From: an uncultured Clostridia bacterium
Lineage (GTDB): Bacteria > Bacillota > Clostridia > TANB77 > CAG-508
Reading direction: 5' to 3'
DNA length: 26,821 nt
NCBI GenBank assembly: GCA_934154445.1
Contig: CAKPGC010000015.1
Coordinates: 1 to 26,821 of the forward strand
This document shows, in pieces, positions 1 to 8,470 of this stretch; position 1 is the stretch's first letter, and each line of letters begins with the position of its first letter. The position numbers and the translations under genes were made by a program. The notes under the pieces are model-generated. The model was not told the DNA's origin. It worked only from the letters and a program-made list of their open reading frames with translations, and did not search any database.

Positions 1-3000
1 TCTTGCAACATACGAATTACCGTCGGATCGTCGTGTCCTAGTATATCTAGTTTTAATAAGTTTCCATCTATTGAGTGATAATCAAAGTGTGTTGTTATTA
101 TATCTGAATTCGGATCATCTGCTGGATGTTGTACCGGCGTGAACTCATATATTTCTCTTCCTTTTGGTACAACTATAATTCCTCCTGGATGCTGTCCTGT
201 TGTTCTTTTTATTCCTGTGCATCCTGCTGATAGTCTTTGAATCTCCGCTCTATTCATAGGAATTCCTCTATCTTCATAATATCCTTTAACATATCCATAA
301 GCTGTTTTTTCTGCTACTGTACCAACTGTACCAGCTTTAAATGTTGTTCCTTTTCCGAATATTACTTCTGTATATTTATGTGCTTTTGCTTGGTATTCTC
401 CTGAGAAGTTTAAGTCTATATCTGGTTCTTTGTCTCCATTAAAGCCTAAGAATGTTTCAAATGGTATGTCCATTCCGTCTTTTGTTAGTTTATGTCCACA
501 TTTTGGACAGTCTTTATCTGGTAAGTCAAATCCGTTTCCTACTCCGTAATCCTCAAATTCTGAATACTTACAGTTTGGGCAACGGTAGTGTGGCTGTAGT
601 GAATTAACTTCTGTTATACCTGTCATAAATGCTGCTAAGGATGATCCAACTGATCCTCTTGAGCCTACTATGTATCCATCTTCATTTGATTTCCATACTA
701 GCTTTTGCGCAATTATATACATAACAGAATATCCATTACTTATAATTGAATCCAATTCTTTATCTAATCTTGTCTGTACTATTTCTGGTAATGGATCTCC
801 ATATAATTCATGAGCTTTTTTATATGCGATATTTTTGATATCTTCTTCACATCCAGGAATATGTGGAGGACATTTTTCTGGAGATATTGGGCTTATTTGT
901 TCACACATATCTGATATTTTATTTGTATTCGTTACAACTACTTCATAAGCTTTTTCTTCTCCCAAATATTTAAACTCTTCAAGCATTTCTTCTGTTGTTC
1001 TTAAATATAATGGTGCTTGATTATCTGCATCTTCATATTTTTGTCCTGCTTCTAATATTCTTCTATAAATTTCATCTTGTGGGTCCATAAAGTGAACATC
1101 GCATGTTGCAACAACTAATTTATTTAGTTTTTCTCCTAATGCTACAATTTTTCTGTTAATATCTCTTAAATCTTCAACATCTCTTACTGTTCCATTTCTA
1201 ATTAAGAATTGATTATTTCCTGTTGGTTGAATTTCTAAATAATCATAGTCATTTGCAATTGCTTCAATTTCTTCGTCTGGACGGCCCTGTTCTATTGCTT
1301 GATATAATTCACCTGCTTCACAAGCACTTCCAATTATTAATCCCTCTGAATATTTTTTGTATAAACTTTTTAATATTCTAGGTTTTCTGTAAAAGTATTT
1401 TACATGTGATAATGAAATTAATCTATATAAATTTCGTAGTCCTACATAGTTTTTGGCTAAAATGATTGCATGATATGTCTTTAATTTTTTGTATTCTTCT
1501 GCTTTTGCTGCCGGATCTGCTGCAACGTTGTCTATATCTTCTAATTTTTTTGCTCCTCTTTCTTTTAACATATCAATCATTACATTAAATACTTTAACTG
1601 TTGTATCAACATCATCTAATGCTCTATGTGCGACCTCAACTTTTATTCCTAGATTTTCTGCAATTTTTCCTAACTTATATTTCTTATAATCTGGGAATAA
1701 ATCCTTTGCTAAACTTAATGTATCTAAATATGAATAGTCAAATTCATATCCTAGTCTTTTTGCATTTTGTTTTAAGAAACCAACATCAAAATTTGCATTG
1801 TGTGCTACTATTACTGTTTCATTTTGGTCTCCTAAAAACTCTAGCATTTTAGGAAATACTTGTTCAATTGTTTCAGCATCTTTTACCATATCATCTGATA
1901 TATTCGTAACTTCCGTTACTCTTTCTGGTATATGTCTTTCAGGATTTACAAAACAACTGAATTCGTCTATTACTTCTTTATTTTTAACCTTCATTATTCC
2001 TATTTCTGTAATTCTATCATTTGTTGCCGAAAATCCTGTTGTCTCTAAATCAAGTACGCAATATGTTGCATCTATATCTTGTCCTTTTCCATTATAAATT
2101 GATTTTGTATTATCTGGTGCTAAATATGCTTCAACTCCGTATATTATTTTAATGTCTGGATTGTCATCTCCAACTAGGTGATATGCCTCTGGAAAACTCT
2201 GTACAACTCCATGGTCTGTTATAGCAATTGATTTCATTCCCCATTTCATTGCTCTTTTTATTAAATCTGTTGCTGAACTTACTGCATCCATCTGACTCAT
2301 TTTAGTGTGCATGTGTAATTCTACTCTTTTAACTTCACTATTATCTTGTCTTGTTTCCTTTTTTACGCCTGTACCTTCAACTATAGTGTTTGCCATTACT
2401 GTAAGCTCTCCGGAGAATGAGTCCATTTGTGCATTTCCTTCTATTTTTACTCCTTTGACATTGCCTAATCTCTTTATGATTTTTTTAGATTTATCTTTTT
2501 CTAAAAAAGCCTTACATGTTAATGTACTTGTACCATCATATAAGTCAAAACTTAGTAATGTTTTTCCGGATTTTAATTCTTTAGGTTCCATAAATATAAT
2601 TTCACCATCTAATGAAACAGTTCCATCTTCTGGACCTAATTCTGAAACTTTTGAAAGAGGTGCTGTTATATTCATATTTTTTCCTAATATTAACGGTGTG
2701 TCTTCTTCCTCTTCTTCTGTTGGAAGATCTGGGATATTATTTTCAATTTCGATAATTGTATTTGCAATTACTGTTATGTCTCCTGCATAAGTATCTAGCC
2801 CAGCTTTTCCTATTACTTTTATTCCTTTTGCCTGTTCTATTTTTGCTTTTATATCATTTCCTTCTTTTATGTCTTTAGCAAATGATTTACATGTCATCGT
2901 TCCTGTTCCATCATATAGATCAATTATAAGCATTCCTTTACCTGATTTTGTTTCTCTACATTCACAATTTATTATTCTTCCTTCTAATGTTACTCTACCA

Positions 3001-3767
3001 TCATTTGCTGTTATATCTTTTATTTTGATTAGTTTTTCTTTTGCTTTTGATGGTTTTCCCATTATGTATTTTTCTTCTTCTATAGGTTCTTGTTTTATTT
3101 CTTCTGCTACTTCTTCCATTTCATTCATTGGAACATAGTCTCCATCTTGTGGTGGTATATAATCCGGATCATTATATTCTGGTATATTTATTTCTTTTTC
3201 TGCAACATAAGCAACTGTCTGCTTTATTGCGTTTTCTTCCATCTCTTTTAATTTTTTTTCGTGTTGTATTTCTTCTTCTTTTTCTAAAACTTCTTCTAGT
3301 TCTATTTTATATTCTTTTCCATATAATTTTTTTATTACTCTTTCTAATTCTTTATCTGTTTCTTTGGCTTTTAGGAAGTCAGCTCCTCTAATGTGCATTT
3401 TTACTTTTATTATATTATCATTTATTTCTATATTACTTTTCATCAAAAGCATTGGTTTCATTAAAGGATATTTGTGTGCCATATAACATATTATATTTTT
3501 CCATTCTTCATCAATTGATTTTAATTGTGTGTCTTTTTGATATTTGATTGACATATCTATATTGGAAAATCCAAATCTTTCTATTAGAAATTTTTCAAAA
3601 TACCATATATCTTTCACTTCTATGTATTCATCTATTTCTAATACTATTCCTAGTGTGTTTGTCTTTTTCATTACATTTAATGCTGTTATATATGCTTCTT
3701 TTATATTGGCTTTTGTCTCATAATCACAAAATATTTCTTTAACCTTTTTAGCTTTATTTTCTGACAT
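1..3767 (-). CDS. polC: DNA polymerase III, PolC type (3' part cut by window edge)
   Basis: Replicative DNA polymerase alpha subunit of Gram-positive bacteria, with built-in 3'-5' proofreading. From ATG at 3767 the frame is open for 1255 codons to the window edge. In order: an N-terminal domain (about 1-240); an acidic and charged linker; two similar OB-fold segments starting near residues 255 and 380, both containing DLYDGT; a PHP domain starting with HMH at 485-487; a proofreading exonuclease from about 570 with D573 and E575 (LDLETTG); the rest of PHP; a palm region with GSRGSVGSS; a four-Cys zinc knuckle (CPNC...CPKC); and GDKEPDIDLNFSGEYQ. The frame ends in LDILGHDDPTVIRMLQ, a region well before the C-terminus in known PolC. 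The N-terminal part is longer than the single-OB arrangement I know from Bacillus PolC. A GGAG lies about 12 nt before the start. Family identity is very secure; only the end is missing. Confidence 0.97.
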   Translation of the reverse strand, partial: MSENKAKKVKEIFCDYETKANIKEAYITALNVMKKTNTLGIVLEIDEYIEVKDIWYFEKFLIERFGFSNIDMSIKYQKDTQLKSIDEEWKNIICYMAHKYPLMKPMLLMKSNIEINDNIIKVKMHIRGADFLKAKETDKELERVIKKLYGKEYKIELEEVLEKEEEIQHEKKLKEMEENAIKQTVAYVAEKEINIPEYNDPDYIPPQDGDYVPMNEMEEVAEEIKQEPIEEEKYIMGKPSKAKEKLIKIKDITANDGRVTLEGRIINCECRETKSGKGMLIIDLYDGTGTMTCKSFAKDIKEGNDIKAKIEQAKGIKVIGKAGLDTYAGDITVIANTIIEIENNIPDLPTEEEEEDTPLILGKNMNITAPLSKVSELGPEDGTVSLDGEIIFMEPKELKSGKTLLSFDLYDGTSTLTCKAFLEKDKSKKIIKRLGNVKGVKIEGNAQMDSFSGELTVMANTIVEGTGVKKETRQDNSEVKRVELHMHTKMSQMDAVSSATDLIKRAMKWGMKSIAITDHGVVQSFPEAYHLVGDDNPDIKIIYGVEAYLAPDNTKSIYNGKGQDIDATYCVLDLETTGFSATNDRITEIGIMKVKNKEVIDEFSCFVNPERHIPERVTEVTNISDDMVKDAETIEQVFPKMLEFLGDQNETVIVAHNANFDVGFLKQNAKRLGYEFDYSYLDTLSLAKDLFPDYKKYKLGKIAENLGIKVEVAHRALDDVDTTVKVFNVMIDMLKERGAKKLEDIDNVAADPAAKAEEYKKLKTYHAIILAKNYVGLRNLYRLISLSHVKYFYRKPRILKSLYKKYSEGLIIGSACEAGELYQAIEQGRPDEEIEAIANDYDYLEIQPTGNNQFLIRNGTVRDVEDLRDINRKIVALGEKLNKLVVATCDVHFMDPQDEIYRRILEAGQKYEDADNQAPLYLRTTEEMLEEFKYLGEEKAYEVVVTNTNKISDMCEQISPISPEKCPPHIPGCEEDIKNIAYKKAHELYGDPLPEIVQTRLDKELDSIISNGYSVMYIIAQKLVWKSNEDGYIVGSRGSVGSSLAAFMTGITEVNSLQPHYRCPNCKYSEFEDYGVGNGFDLPDKDCPKCGHKLTKDGMDIPFETFLGFNGDKEPDIDLNFSGEYQAKAHKYTEVIFGKGTTFKAGTVGTVAEKTAYGYVKGYYEDRGIPMNRAEIQRLSAGCTGIKRTTGQHPGGIIVVPKGREIYEFTPVQHPADDPNSDIITTHFDYHSIDGNLLKLDILGHDDPTVIRMLQ

Positions 3768-3839
3768 CCTTTTGTTTCACTCCGTTTCATTGTCATTTTA
3801 AAAAATGCAAAAATGACCTCTACTGTTTTTCATTTTTGT

Positions 3840-3848
3840 ATTTTATCA
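3840..3848 (-). promoter_or_regulatory. possible extended -10 promoter for polC
   Basis: The minus strand reads TGATAAAAT here, matching an extended -10 (TG-N-TAAAAT), about 75 nt before the polC start. I see no convincing -35 box. The 3768-3948 gap separates polC from the divergent gene at 3949 and must carry both promoters. Confidence 0.3.
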
Positions 3849-3948
3849 TATTTTGTCGATATATTAAAGCGAACATTGCAAAAAAATATTTTGAATATTT
3901 TTCTTTTTTTTAGAAATACTAATATAAATATTATTTTAGGAGGTTTAT

Positions 3949-4377
3949 ATGGATAATCCACAATATGTTTTAAATGAAATAAATAAAGGTATAAAAATGG
4001 GAATGGATTCAATTTCTACTATTTCAGAAAAAGTTGGAGATAATAATTTTAAAGATGATCTACTTTTCCAATATGATAAATATAATGAAATTTTAAATAG
4101 AGTAAATTCCGAATTAAAAAATTATGATGATTTTCCTAAGGAATTACCACCTATTCAAAAAACTATGGGATTTATCGATATACAAATTAGTACATTGAAT
4201 GATAAAAGTAATTCCCATATTGCAGAAATGCTTATAAAAGGTACAAATATGGGAATAATTGAAGGTGTTAAATTAAAAAACAGAAATCCCGATATTGAAC
4301 CTAATATTTCAAATATTTTAGATGATTTTATTCAATTTCAAGAAAATAACGTTGAAAAGTTAAAAAAATATCTTTAA
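3949..4377 (+). CDS. conserved clostridial helical protein, ferritin-like bundle (function unknown)
   Basis: A 142-residue soluble protein with no signal peptide or membrane segment. It has a strong AGGAGG ribosome-binding site 6 nt before ATG. The sequence looks all-helical: NEINKGIKMGMDSIST, then a central IDIQISTLNDKSNSHIAEML segment, and a C-terminal helix ending ENNVEKLKKYL. This pattern resembles a common family of small clostridial proteins of unknown function that I recall as ferritin-like four-helix bundles. That is a family impression, not a verified match, and I see no clear iron-binding EXXH set. The gene stands alone, divergent from polC and convergent with the DUF5050-type gene, and shares a terminator with the latter. 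Confidence 0.8.
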   Translation: MDNPQYVLNEINKGIKMGMDSISTISEKVGDNNFKDDLLFQYDKYNEILNRVNSELKNYDDFPKELPPIQKTMGFIDIQISTLNDKSNSHIAEMLIKGTNMGIIEGVKLKNRNPDIEPNISNILDDFIQFQENNVEKLKKYL

Positions 4378-4380
4378 TTT

Positions 4381-4415
4381 AAAAAGCCAATAGCTTTTTT
4401 TGCTATTAGCTTTTT
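4381..4415. terminator. bidirectional intrinsic terminator between convergent genes
   Basis: Inverted repeat: AAAAAGC (4381-4387) pairs with GCTTTTT (4409-4415), and AATAGC (4389-4394) with GCTATT (4402-4407), with one mismatch and a T7 loop. A/T runs on both flanks let it act for the plus gene ending at 4377 and the minus gene ending at 4420. Confidence 0.8.
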
Positions 4416-4419
4416 ATTC

Positions 4420-5574
4420 TTATAATTCTATTCTTTCAATTTTTATATCATTAATATCAGCATCATTTATTTTATATCCATATCCACCTAAGAAAAATCT
4501 GCAATCATTGTATTTTTCCTCTGTTTCTTTTTGATTATTCTCTAAGTTAATAGTATACGTTCCTTCTTGTTGGGTTGATAAATATGCTTTTTTATTTACT
4601 ATATATTTTAATTCTGTTCCCATATTTGCAATCTTTCCAATTTTTTTAACAGTTGCATCGTCTTGAATTTCAAATAAGGTAAATTCATTTTCTAGTGATC
4701 CATCATCTAATCTTTTTCTTGCATTTAAGTATGTTTTTCCTTGATATTTTTTTAGTGTTCCATAATTTCCTATTATGCTATCTTCTTTTGTTTCTAGATT
4801 CAAAATATGTTCTGCTTCTTGATTTGCATAGTCTATATATAGTAGATATTTTTCTGATATTCCTATTGTAAATTTTCTTCCCTGAACCAATTCTTCTTGA
4901 TTTTTTCCATCCTTGTCTATAGAATACATTTTTCTATCTTGTGTTGTATAATATATTTTTTCGTTTTGTATAAAAAAATTATTTTTAATATTTTGTGCAA
5001 TTTCAACAACATCTGATCCATCTTTGTTCATTACACAAACTGTCCCTTGAGGATTATGATTAAAGTCATCATATCCTATTTGTTTTACAAAATATATTTT
5101 ATCTTCTGTAATCCATAATTGTAAAGAGGAATCAGTGCTAATTTTTGTAACTGCTCCTTGTAAGTTAACTCTATATATTCCTTTCCCCTTATAATAATTT
5201 GGCATAAAATAAATATTTTCTCCATCAAAATATATTTTATCTGCTCCGTTTTCTAATGTTGCTATTTTATTAATACTACCATCATTTACATTATATAAAT
5301 AGATGCTTTTATTTATATCTTCATAAAATGCTATTTGGTCTCCAATTTTGCAAAATGTTCCACCAATATGCATACTCATTTCTTTTTCTTCTTCAGAATT
5401 TGTTTGGTCTATATTTGTTGTTTGCTTCCCTAAATTTGTATCCTCTTGTATATTTTTAGAAGCTTCTGCTGTTTTTGATGTTTTATTTGGATTTATTATT
5501 ACAATAACTATTGCTATTACCATTAATATTGCTAAGATTATACCTAATATTATATTTCCTTTTTTTTCTTCCAT
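4420..5574 (-). CDS. membrane-anchored beta-propeller-like protein (DUF5050-type)
   Basis: A 384-residue protein. Residues about 8-27 form one hydrophobic segment (ILGIILAILMVIAIVIVII) after a short charged start, as expected of an N-terminal anchor with the rest outside the cell. A Ser/Thr/Asn/Glu-rich linker follows (about 30-65). The remainder consists of repeated short beta segments such as DKIYFDGENIYF, GIYRVNLQG, KIYYTTQDRKMYSIDKDG and KKAYLSTQ, the repeat style of DUF5050 or six-bladed-propeller proteins. The ligand is unknown. It lies 17 nt after the rseP stop with its own AGGTGAT ribosome-binding site, so it is probably the last gene of the rpsB-to-rseP cluster. A role in envelope sensing is only a guess. 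Confidence 0.7.
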   Translation of the reverse strand: MEEKKGNIILGIILAILMVIAIVIVIINPNKTSKTAEASKNIQEDTNLGKQTTNIDQTNSEEEKEMSMHIGGTFCKIGDQIAFYEDINKSIYLYNVNDGSINKIATLENGADKIYFDGENIYFMPNYYKGKGIYRVNLQGAVTKISTDSSLQLWITEDKIYFVKQIGYDDFNHNPQGTVCVMNKDGSDVVEIAQNIKNNFFIQNEKIYYTTQDRKMYSIDKDGKNQEELVQGRKFTIGISEKYLLYIDYANQEAEHILNLETKEDSIIGNYGTLKKYQGKTYLNARKRLDDGSLENEFTLFEIQDDATVKKIGKIANMGTELKYIVNKKAYLSTQQEGTYTINLENNQKETEEKYNDCRFFLGGYGYKINDADINDIKIERIEL

Positions 5575-5591
5575 TTTATCACCTTTTATTA

Positions 5592-6841
5592 TTAAAAAAT
5601 TCTTAAAATATCTCTATATGTTATATATATAGATAATGCTATTAAGATTGAAAATCCAATTAATTGTATATTTATTTCTGTTTTTTCATTTAATGGTTTT
5701 CTTCTTATTGCTTCAATTATTAATATTAAAATCTTTCCACCATCTAAGGCTGGTATTGGTAAAAGATTTGTTACCCCTAATGATAAAGATATTAATGCTA
5801 ACATGTATACAAATTCATCAAATCCATTTGTTTTAGCAACCATCTCTGATATTCCAACAGGTCCCATCATTTGATCTAAGCTTACTCCACCTGTAAAAAT
5901 AGATTTTATATTATCTATTATTGAAAGTGCAAATTTTTTGGTTTCTATGCCTCCATAAATTATATAGTTTATAAATGTACTTTCTGCTTGTTTTAAGTTT
6001 ACTCCCAAATGATATGAAGAAATATAATCAGGGGTTAATTCTACAGATATTTCTTTACCATTTCTATCTACTGTTATATCAATTGTATCTTTGTCATTTT
6101 CTTGAATCAATTCAATTATTTTTTTATAGTTTCCATTTATTTCTTGTTTGTTTATTTTTATTATTTTATCGTTTTCTTTGAGTCCATATTTTTCTGCGCT
6201 ACTGCCTTTTTCTATTGTTAAAATTTTGCAATCTTCATCTAAATATATTCCTGTACTTTTTCTTTTTGACTCAGTAGGTTTTATATTATATTCTAATATT
6301 TCCCCATTTCTTTTTATTTTTAATGTTATATTATTTCCATCTGACTTTTGTATTACTTTATCTATATCATATTTATTTTTTATTTTTTGTCCGATTTAGC
6401 TCAACTATTTCATCATCTTGTTGTATTCCTATTTCTTGTGCCACGTATCCATCTATTACTGAGCTAACTTGGTTTGTCACATAAGTATTAGATGTTGACA
6501 TTAAAATAAAGTATACTAATAATCCAAATATAATATTAACAGTTGCTCCAGCTGCCACAATAGCTATTCTTTTTGGAATACTTGCTTTGGAAAAAGATCC
6601 TTCGTTTTCTGATTTTTCATCTTCTCCTTCCATACTGCAAAAACCACCGTAGTGGTATAAGGCGAATAGCATATTTAGTCTCTTTTCCTTGTTTTTTCCA
6701 TATTGTTGGTCCAAAACCTATTGCAAATTCATTTACTTTCACTTTGCATAATTTTGCTACTATTAAATGTCCTGATTCATGTATTAGTATCAAGAATCCA
6801 AGTAAAAATATTATTTTTATGGCTGATATTAAAATTGCCAA
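5592..6841 (-). CDS. rseP: RseP-type site-2 zinc metalloprotease (M50), split by two +1 frame breaks
   Basis: Intramembrane protease that in this family cuts membrane-bound anti-sigma factors and remnant signal peptides. The best start is TTG at 6841: a GGGAGG (6849-6854) sits 7 nt upstream, whereas the in-frame ATGs at 6874 and 6868 have no ribosome-binding site. From TTG: transmembrane segment with the zinc motif HESGH (residues 21-25), GFGPTIW and RLIPL. The frame then shifts at 6649, giving GGFCSMEGEDEK, a second membrane segment and a PDZ domain to VELN. It shifts again at about 6393, giving GQKIKNKYD, a second PDZ domain, and the C-terminal NLLPIPALDGGKI metal-binding motif with final membrane helices. 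Skipping one base at each break gives exactly 416 codons (415 residues plus stop), a normal family length with all key motifs intact. Without shifts, translation would stop after 74 residues. Confidence 0.9.
6391..6393 (-). other. frame break 2 in rseP at an in-frame CGG codon
   Basis: The second frame reads GAG CTA AAT CGG ACA and stops soon after, at 6373-6375. Skipping the C at 6393 gives AAT GGA CAA, i.e. VELN-GQKI, the usual PDZ turn. The downstream frame has a stop at 6396-6398, so the shift must lie between about 6396 and 6373. That interval also holds two A6 runs, so slippage there is a competing explanation. Confidence 0.7.
6647..6649 (-). other. frame break 1 in rseP at an in-frame CGG codon
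   Basis: The upstream frame reads ATA CCA CTA CGG TGG. The family sequence RLIPL-GG needs CTA then GGT GGT, so the C at 6649 must be skipped. The site is not in a homopolymer longer than two bases. The CGG sits inside a small hairpin (6643-6656). Confidence 0.8.
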
Positions 6842-6916
6842 TTCTATTCCTCCCTTTTGCTTACTCATTGTCATTTAAGTTATCTTAAGATTTTTGGTAG
6901 ACATTTGGGAATATAC

Positions 6917-7720
6917 TTAAATAATTGTAAATAGCATATATGCAAATGGTGCTATAAATAATACACTGTCTATTCTATCTAGCATTCCTCCATGTCCTGG
7001 TAATAAGTTGCTGTAATCTTTTATATCAACATATCTTTTTATACAAGATGCTGAAAAATCTCCTAGTTGACCTATAAGGCTTAGTACAAATCCTATTATT
7101 CCAACAGTTAAATATGAATATTCAAATGAAAAATAGTTATTTAAAATTCCAGTATATATTAGCATTATTGCTATAGCTCCTATAGTTCCTGCTATGCACC
7201 CTTCTATTGATTTCTTTGGGCTTACTTTACTAAATTTGTGTTTTCCAAATTTACATCCAACACAATAAGCAAATATATCAGTTCCCCATGATGCTATAAA
7301 TATGTATCCTAATAATATTTTTCCATTTTCCATTCCATCAACCAATGATAAAAACATCAAAAATACTGGTATATAGCATATTCCTAAGAGAGTATATGCC
7401 ATATCTTTAAATGTTGTTTTCATATCTGTTGCTATTACTTGTGCAAATAATATTAATAGTATAGTTGGAATAGAAATCATTAATATTGATAATAAATATT
7501 GCTCTGGTATGAAATTTATTATTGCTACTGATATGCAACTTAAATACCCTATCCATTTTATTGGGTTACATACTTTTGATATTGCTCTTAGATATTCATC
7601 CATAGCTATTATAGCAATAACTGTAAATAATATTCCTATAATTAGATTGTTAGGTATCAATAATATTATCACAAGCACAAGAGCTACTATAAGTCCTGAT
7701 GATATTCTTTTTAAATCCAT
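6917..7720 (-). CDS. cdsA: phosphatidate cytidylyltransferase (CDP-diglyceride synthase)
   Basis: Makes CDP-diacylglycerol from CTP and phosphatidic acid in the cytoplasmic membrane, the branch point for phospholipids. About 267 residues, mostly hydrophobic helices. The C-terminal signature is clear: SCIKRYVDIKDYSNLLPG, then HGGMLDRIDS, carrying the conserved Lys-Asp and Asp-Arg-x-Asp residues. I chose ATG at 7720, preceded by AAAGGA; a GTG at 7738 would add six residues but lies upstream of that ribosome-binding site. It sits 33 nt after uppS. In many Firmicutes dxr follows cdsA; here rseP follows directly after 75 nt. Confidence 0.95.
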   Translation of the reverse strand: MDLKRISSGLIVALVLVIILLIPNNLIIGILFTVIAIIAMDEYLRAISKVCNPIKWIGYLSCISVAIINFIPEQYLLSILMISIPTILLILFAQVIATDMKTTFKDMAYTLLGICYIPVFLMFLSLVDGMENGKILLGYIFIASWGTDIFAYCVGCKFGKHKFSKVSPKKSIEGCIAGTIGAIAIMLIYTGILNNYFSFEYSYLTVGIIGFVLSLIGQLGDFSASCIKRYVDIKDYSNLLPGHGGMLDRIDSVLFIAPFAYMLFTII

Positions 7721-7753
7721 ATTTTTTCTTCCTTTCACTTTGGTATATTCTTT

Positions 7754-8461
7754 TTATTTTGCTCCAAATTTTCTGTTTCTTTTTTGATATATTTCTATCG
7801 CTTCATCTAAATCTTTTTCATTAAAATCTGGCCAATTTTTCTCTATAAAAACAAATTCTGCATATACTAATTGCCATGGTAAAAAGTTGCTTAATCTTAT
7901 TTCTCCACTTGTTCTTATTAACAAATCTGGATCTGGTTGATTTTTTGTATATAAATTATCTGAAATGGTTTGTTCTGTAATGTCTTCTAATTTCATTTCA
8001 TCATTTTGAACTTTTTGGGCTATATTTTTAACTGCTTTAACTATTTCATCTCTTCCTCCATAGTTTAAAGCTATATTAAATGTTATACCTGTATTATTCT
8101 TAGTTTTTTCCATACATTTTTCTACTGAATTTATCATTTTTTCAGATAGTTTTTGTCTACTTCCCAATATGTTTACCTTGATATTTTCTGAATCAGCTCT
8201 TTTGCTGTAATCATCTAAATAGCTTTGCATTAGATTCATTAATGTAGATACTTCTTCTTCATTTCTTTTCCAATTTTCTGTTGAAAATGCATAAACAGTT
8301 ATATATTTTATTCCAACTTTTTTAGCATATCTAACTATTTTTTCTAATGTTTTTGCCCCTTCTTTATGTCCAAATGCTACAGGTAATCCCTTTGCTTTTG
8401 CCCATCTTCTATTTCCATCCATAATAATGGCTATATGTTGTGGTAAATTTTCTTGTTCCAT
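7754..8461 (-). CDS. uppS: isoprenyl transferase (undecaprenyl diphosphate synthase)
   Basis: Extends a C15 prenyl diphosphate with eight isopentenyl units in cis to make the C55 lipid carrier of peptidoglycan and wall polymers. 235 residues, normal length. Visible motifs: the substrate-binding IIMDGNRRWAK near the N-terminus (catalytic Asp about residue 15), FSTENWKR, NIALNYGGRDEI and, near the C-terminus, DLLIRTSGEIRLSNFLPWQ and YAEFVF. GGAGG lies 5 nt before ATG, right after the stop of the prenyl synthase gene that supplies its likely substrate, so the two are probably co-translated. Confidence 0.97.
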   Translation of the reverse strand: MEQENLPQHIAIIMDGNRRWAKAKGLPVAFGHKEGAKTLEKIVRYAKKVGIKYITVYAFSTENWKRNEEEVSTLMNLMQSYLDDYSKRADSENIKVNILGSRQKLSEKMINSVEKCMEKTKNNTGITFNIALNYGGRDEIVKAVKNIAQKVQNDEMKLEDITEQTISDNLYTKNQPDPDLLIRTSGEIRLSNFLPWQLVYAEFVFIEKNWPDFNEKDLDEAIEIYQKRNRKFGAK

Positions 8462-8470
8462 TATGTCCTC

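Noticed and set aside
6373..6396. A-run slippage as the cause of the second rseP break
   Set aside because: Not excluded, but a shift in the A-runs would give LNRTKIKN, whereas a shift at CGG gives LNGQKIKN, which fits PDZ turns better and matches the first site.
6373..6714. The middle rseP piece as a separate gene starting at ATG 6714
   Set aside because: Its first residues are an out-of-frame reading of the segment that encodes the conserved N-terminal part in the other frame; no ribosome-binding site; family homology begins only at GGF.
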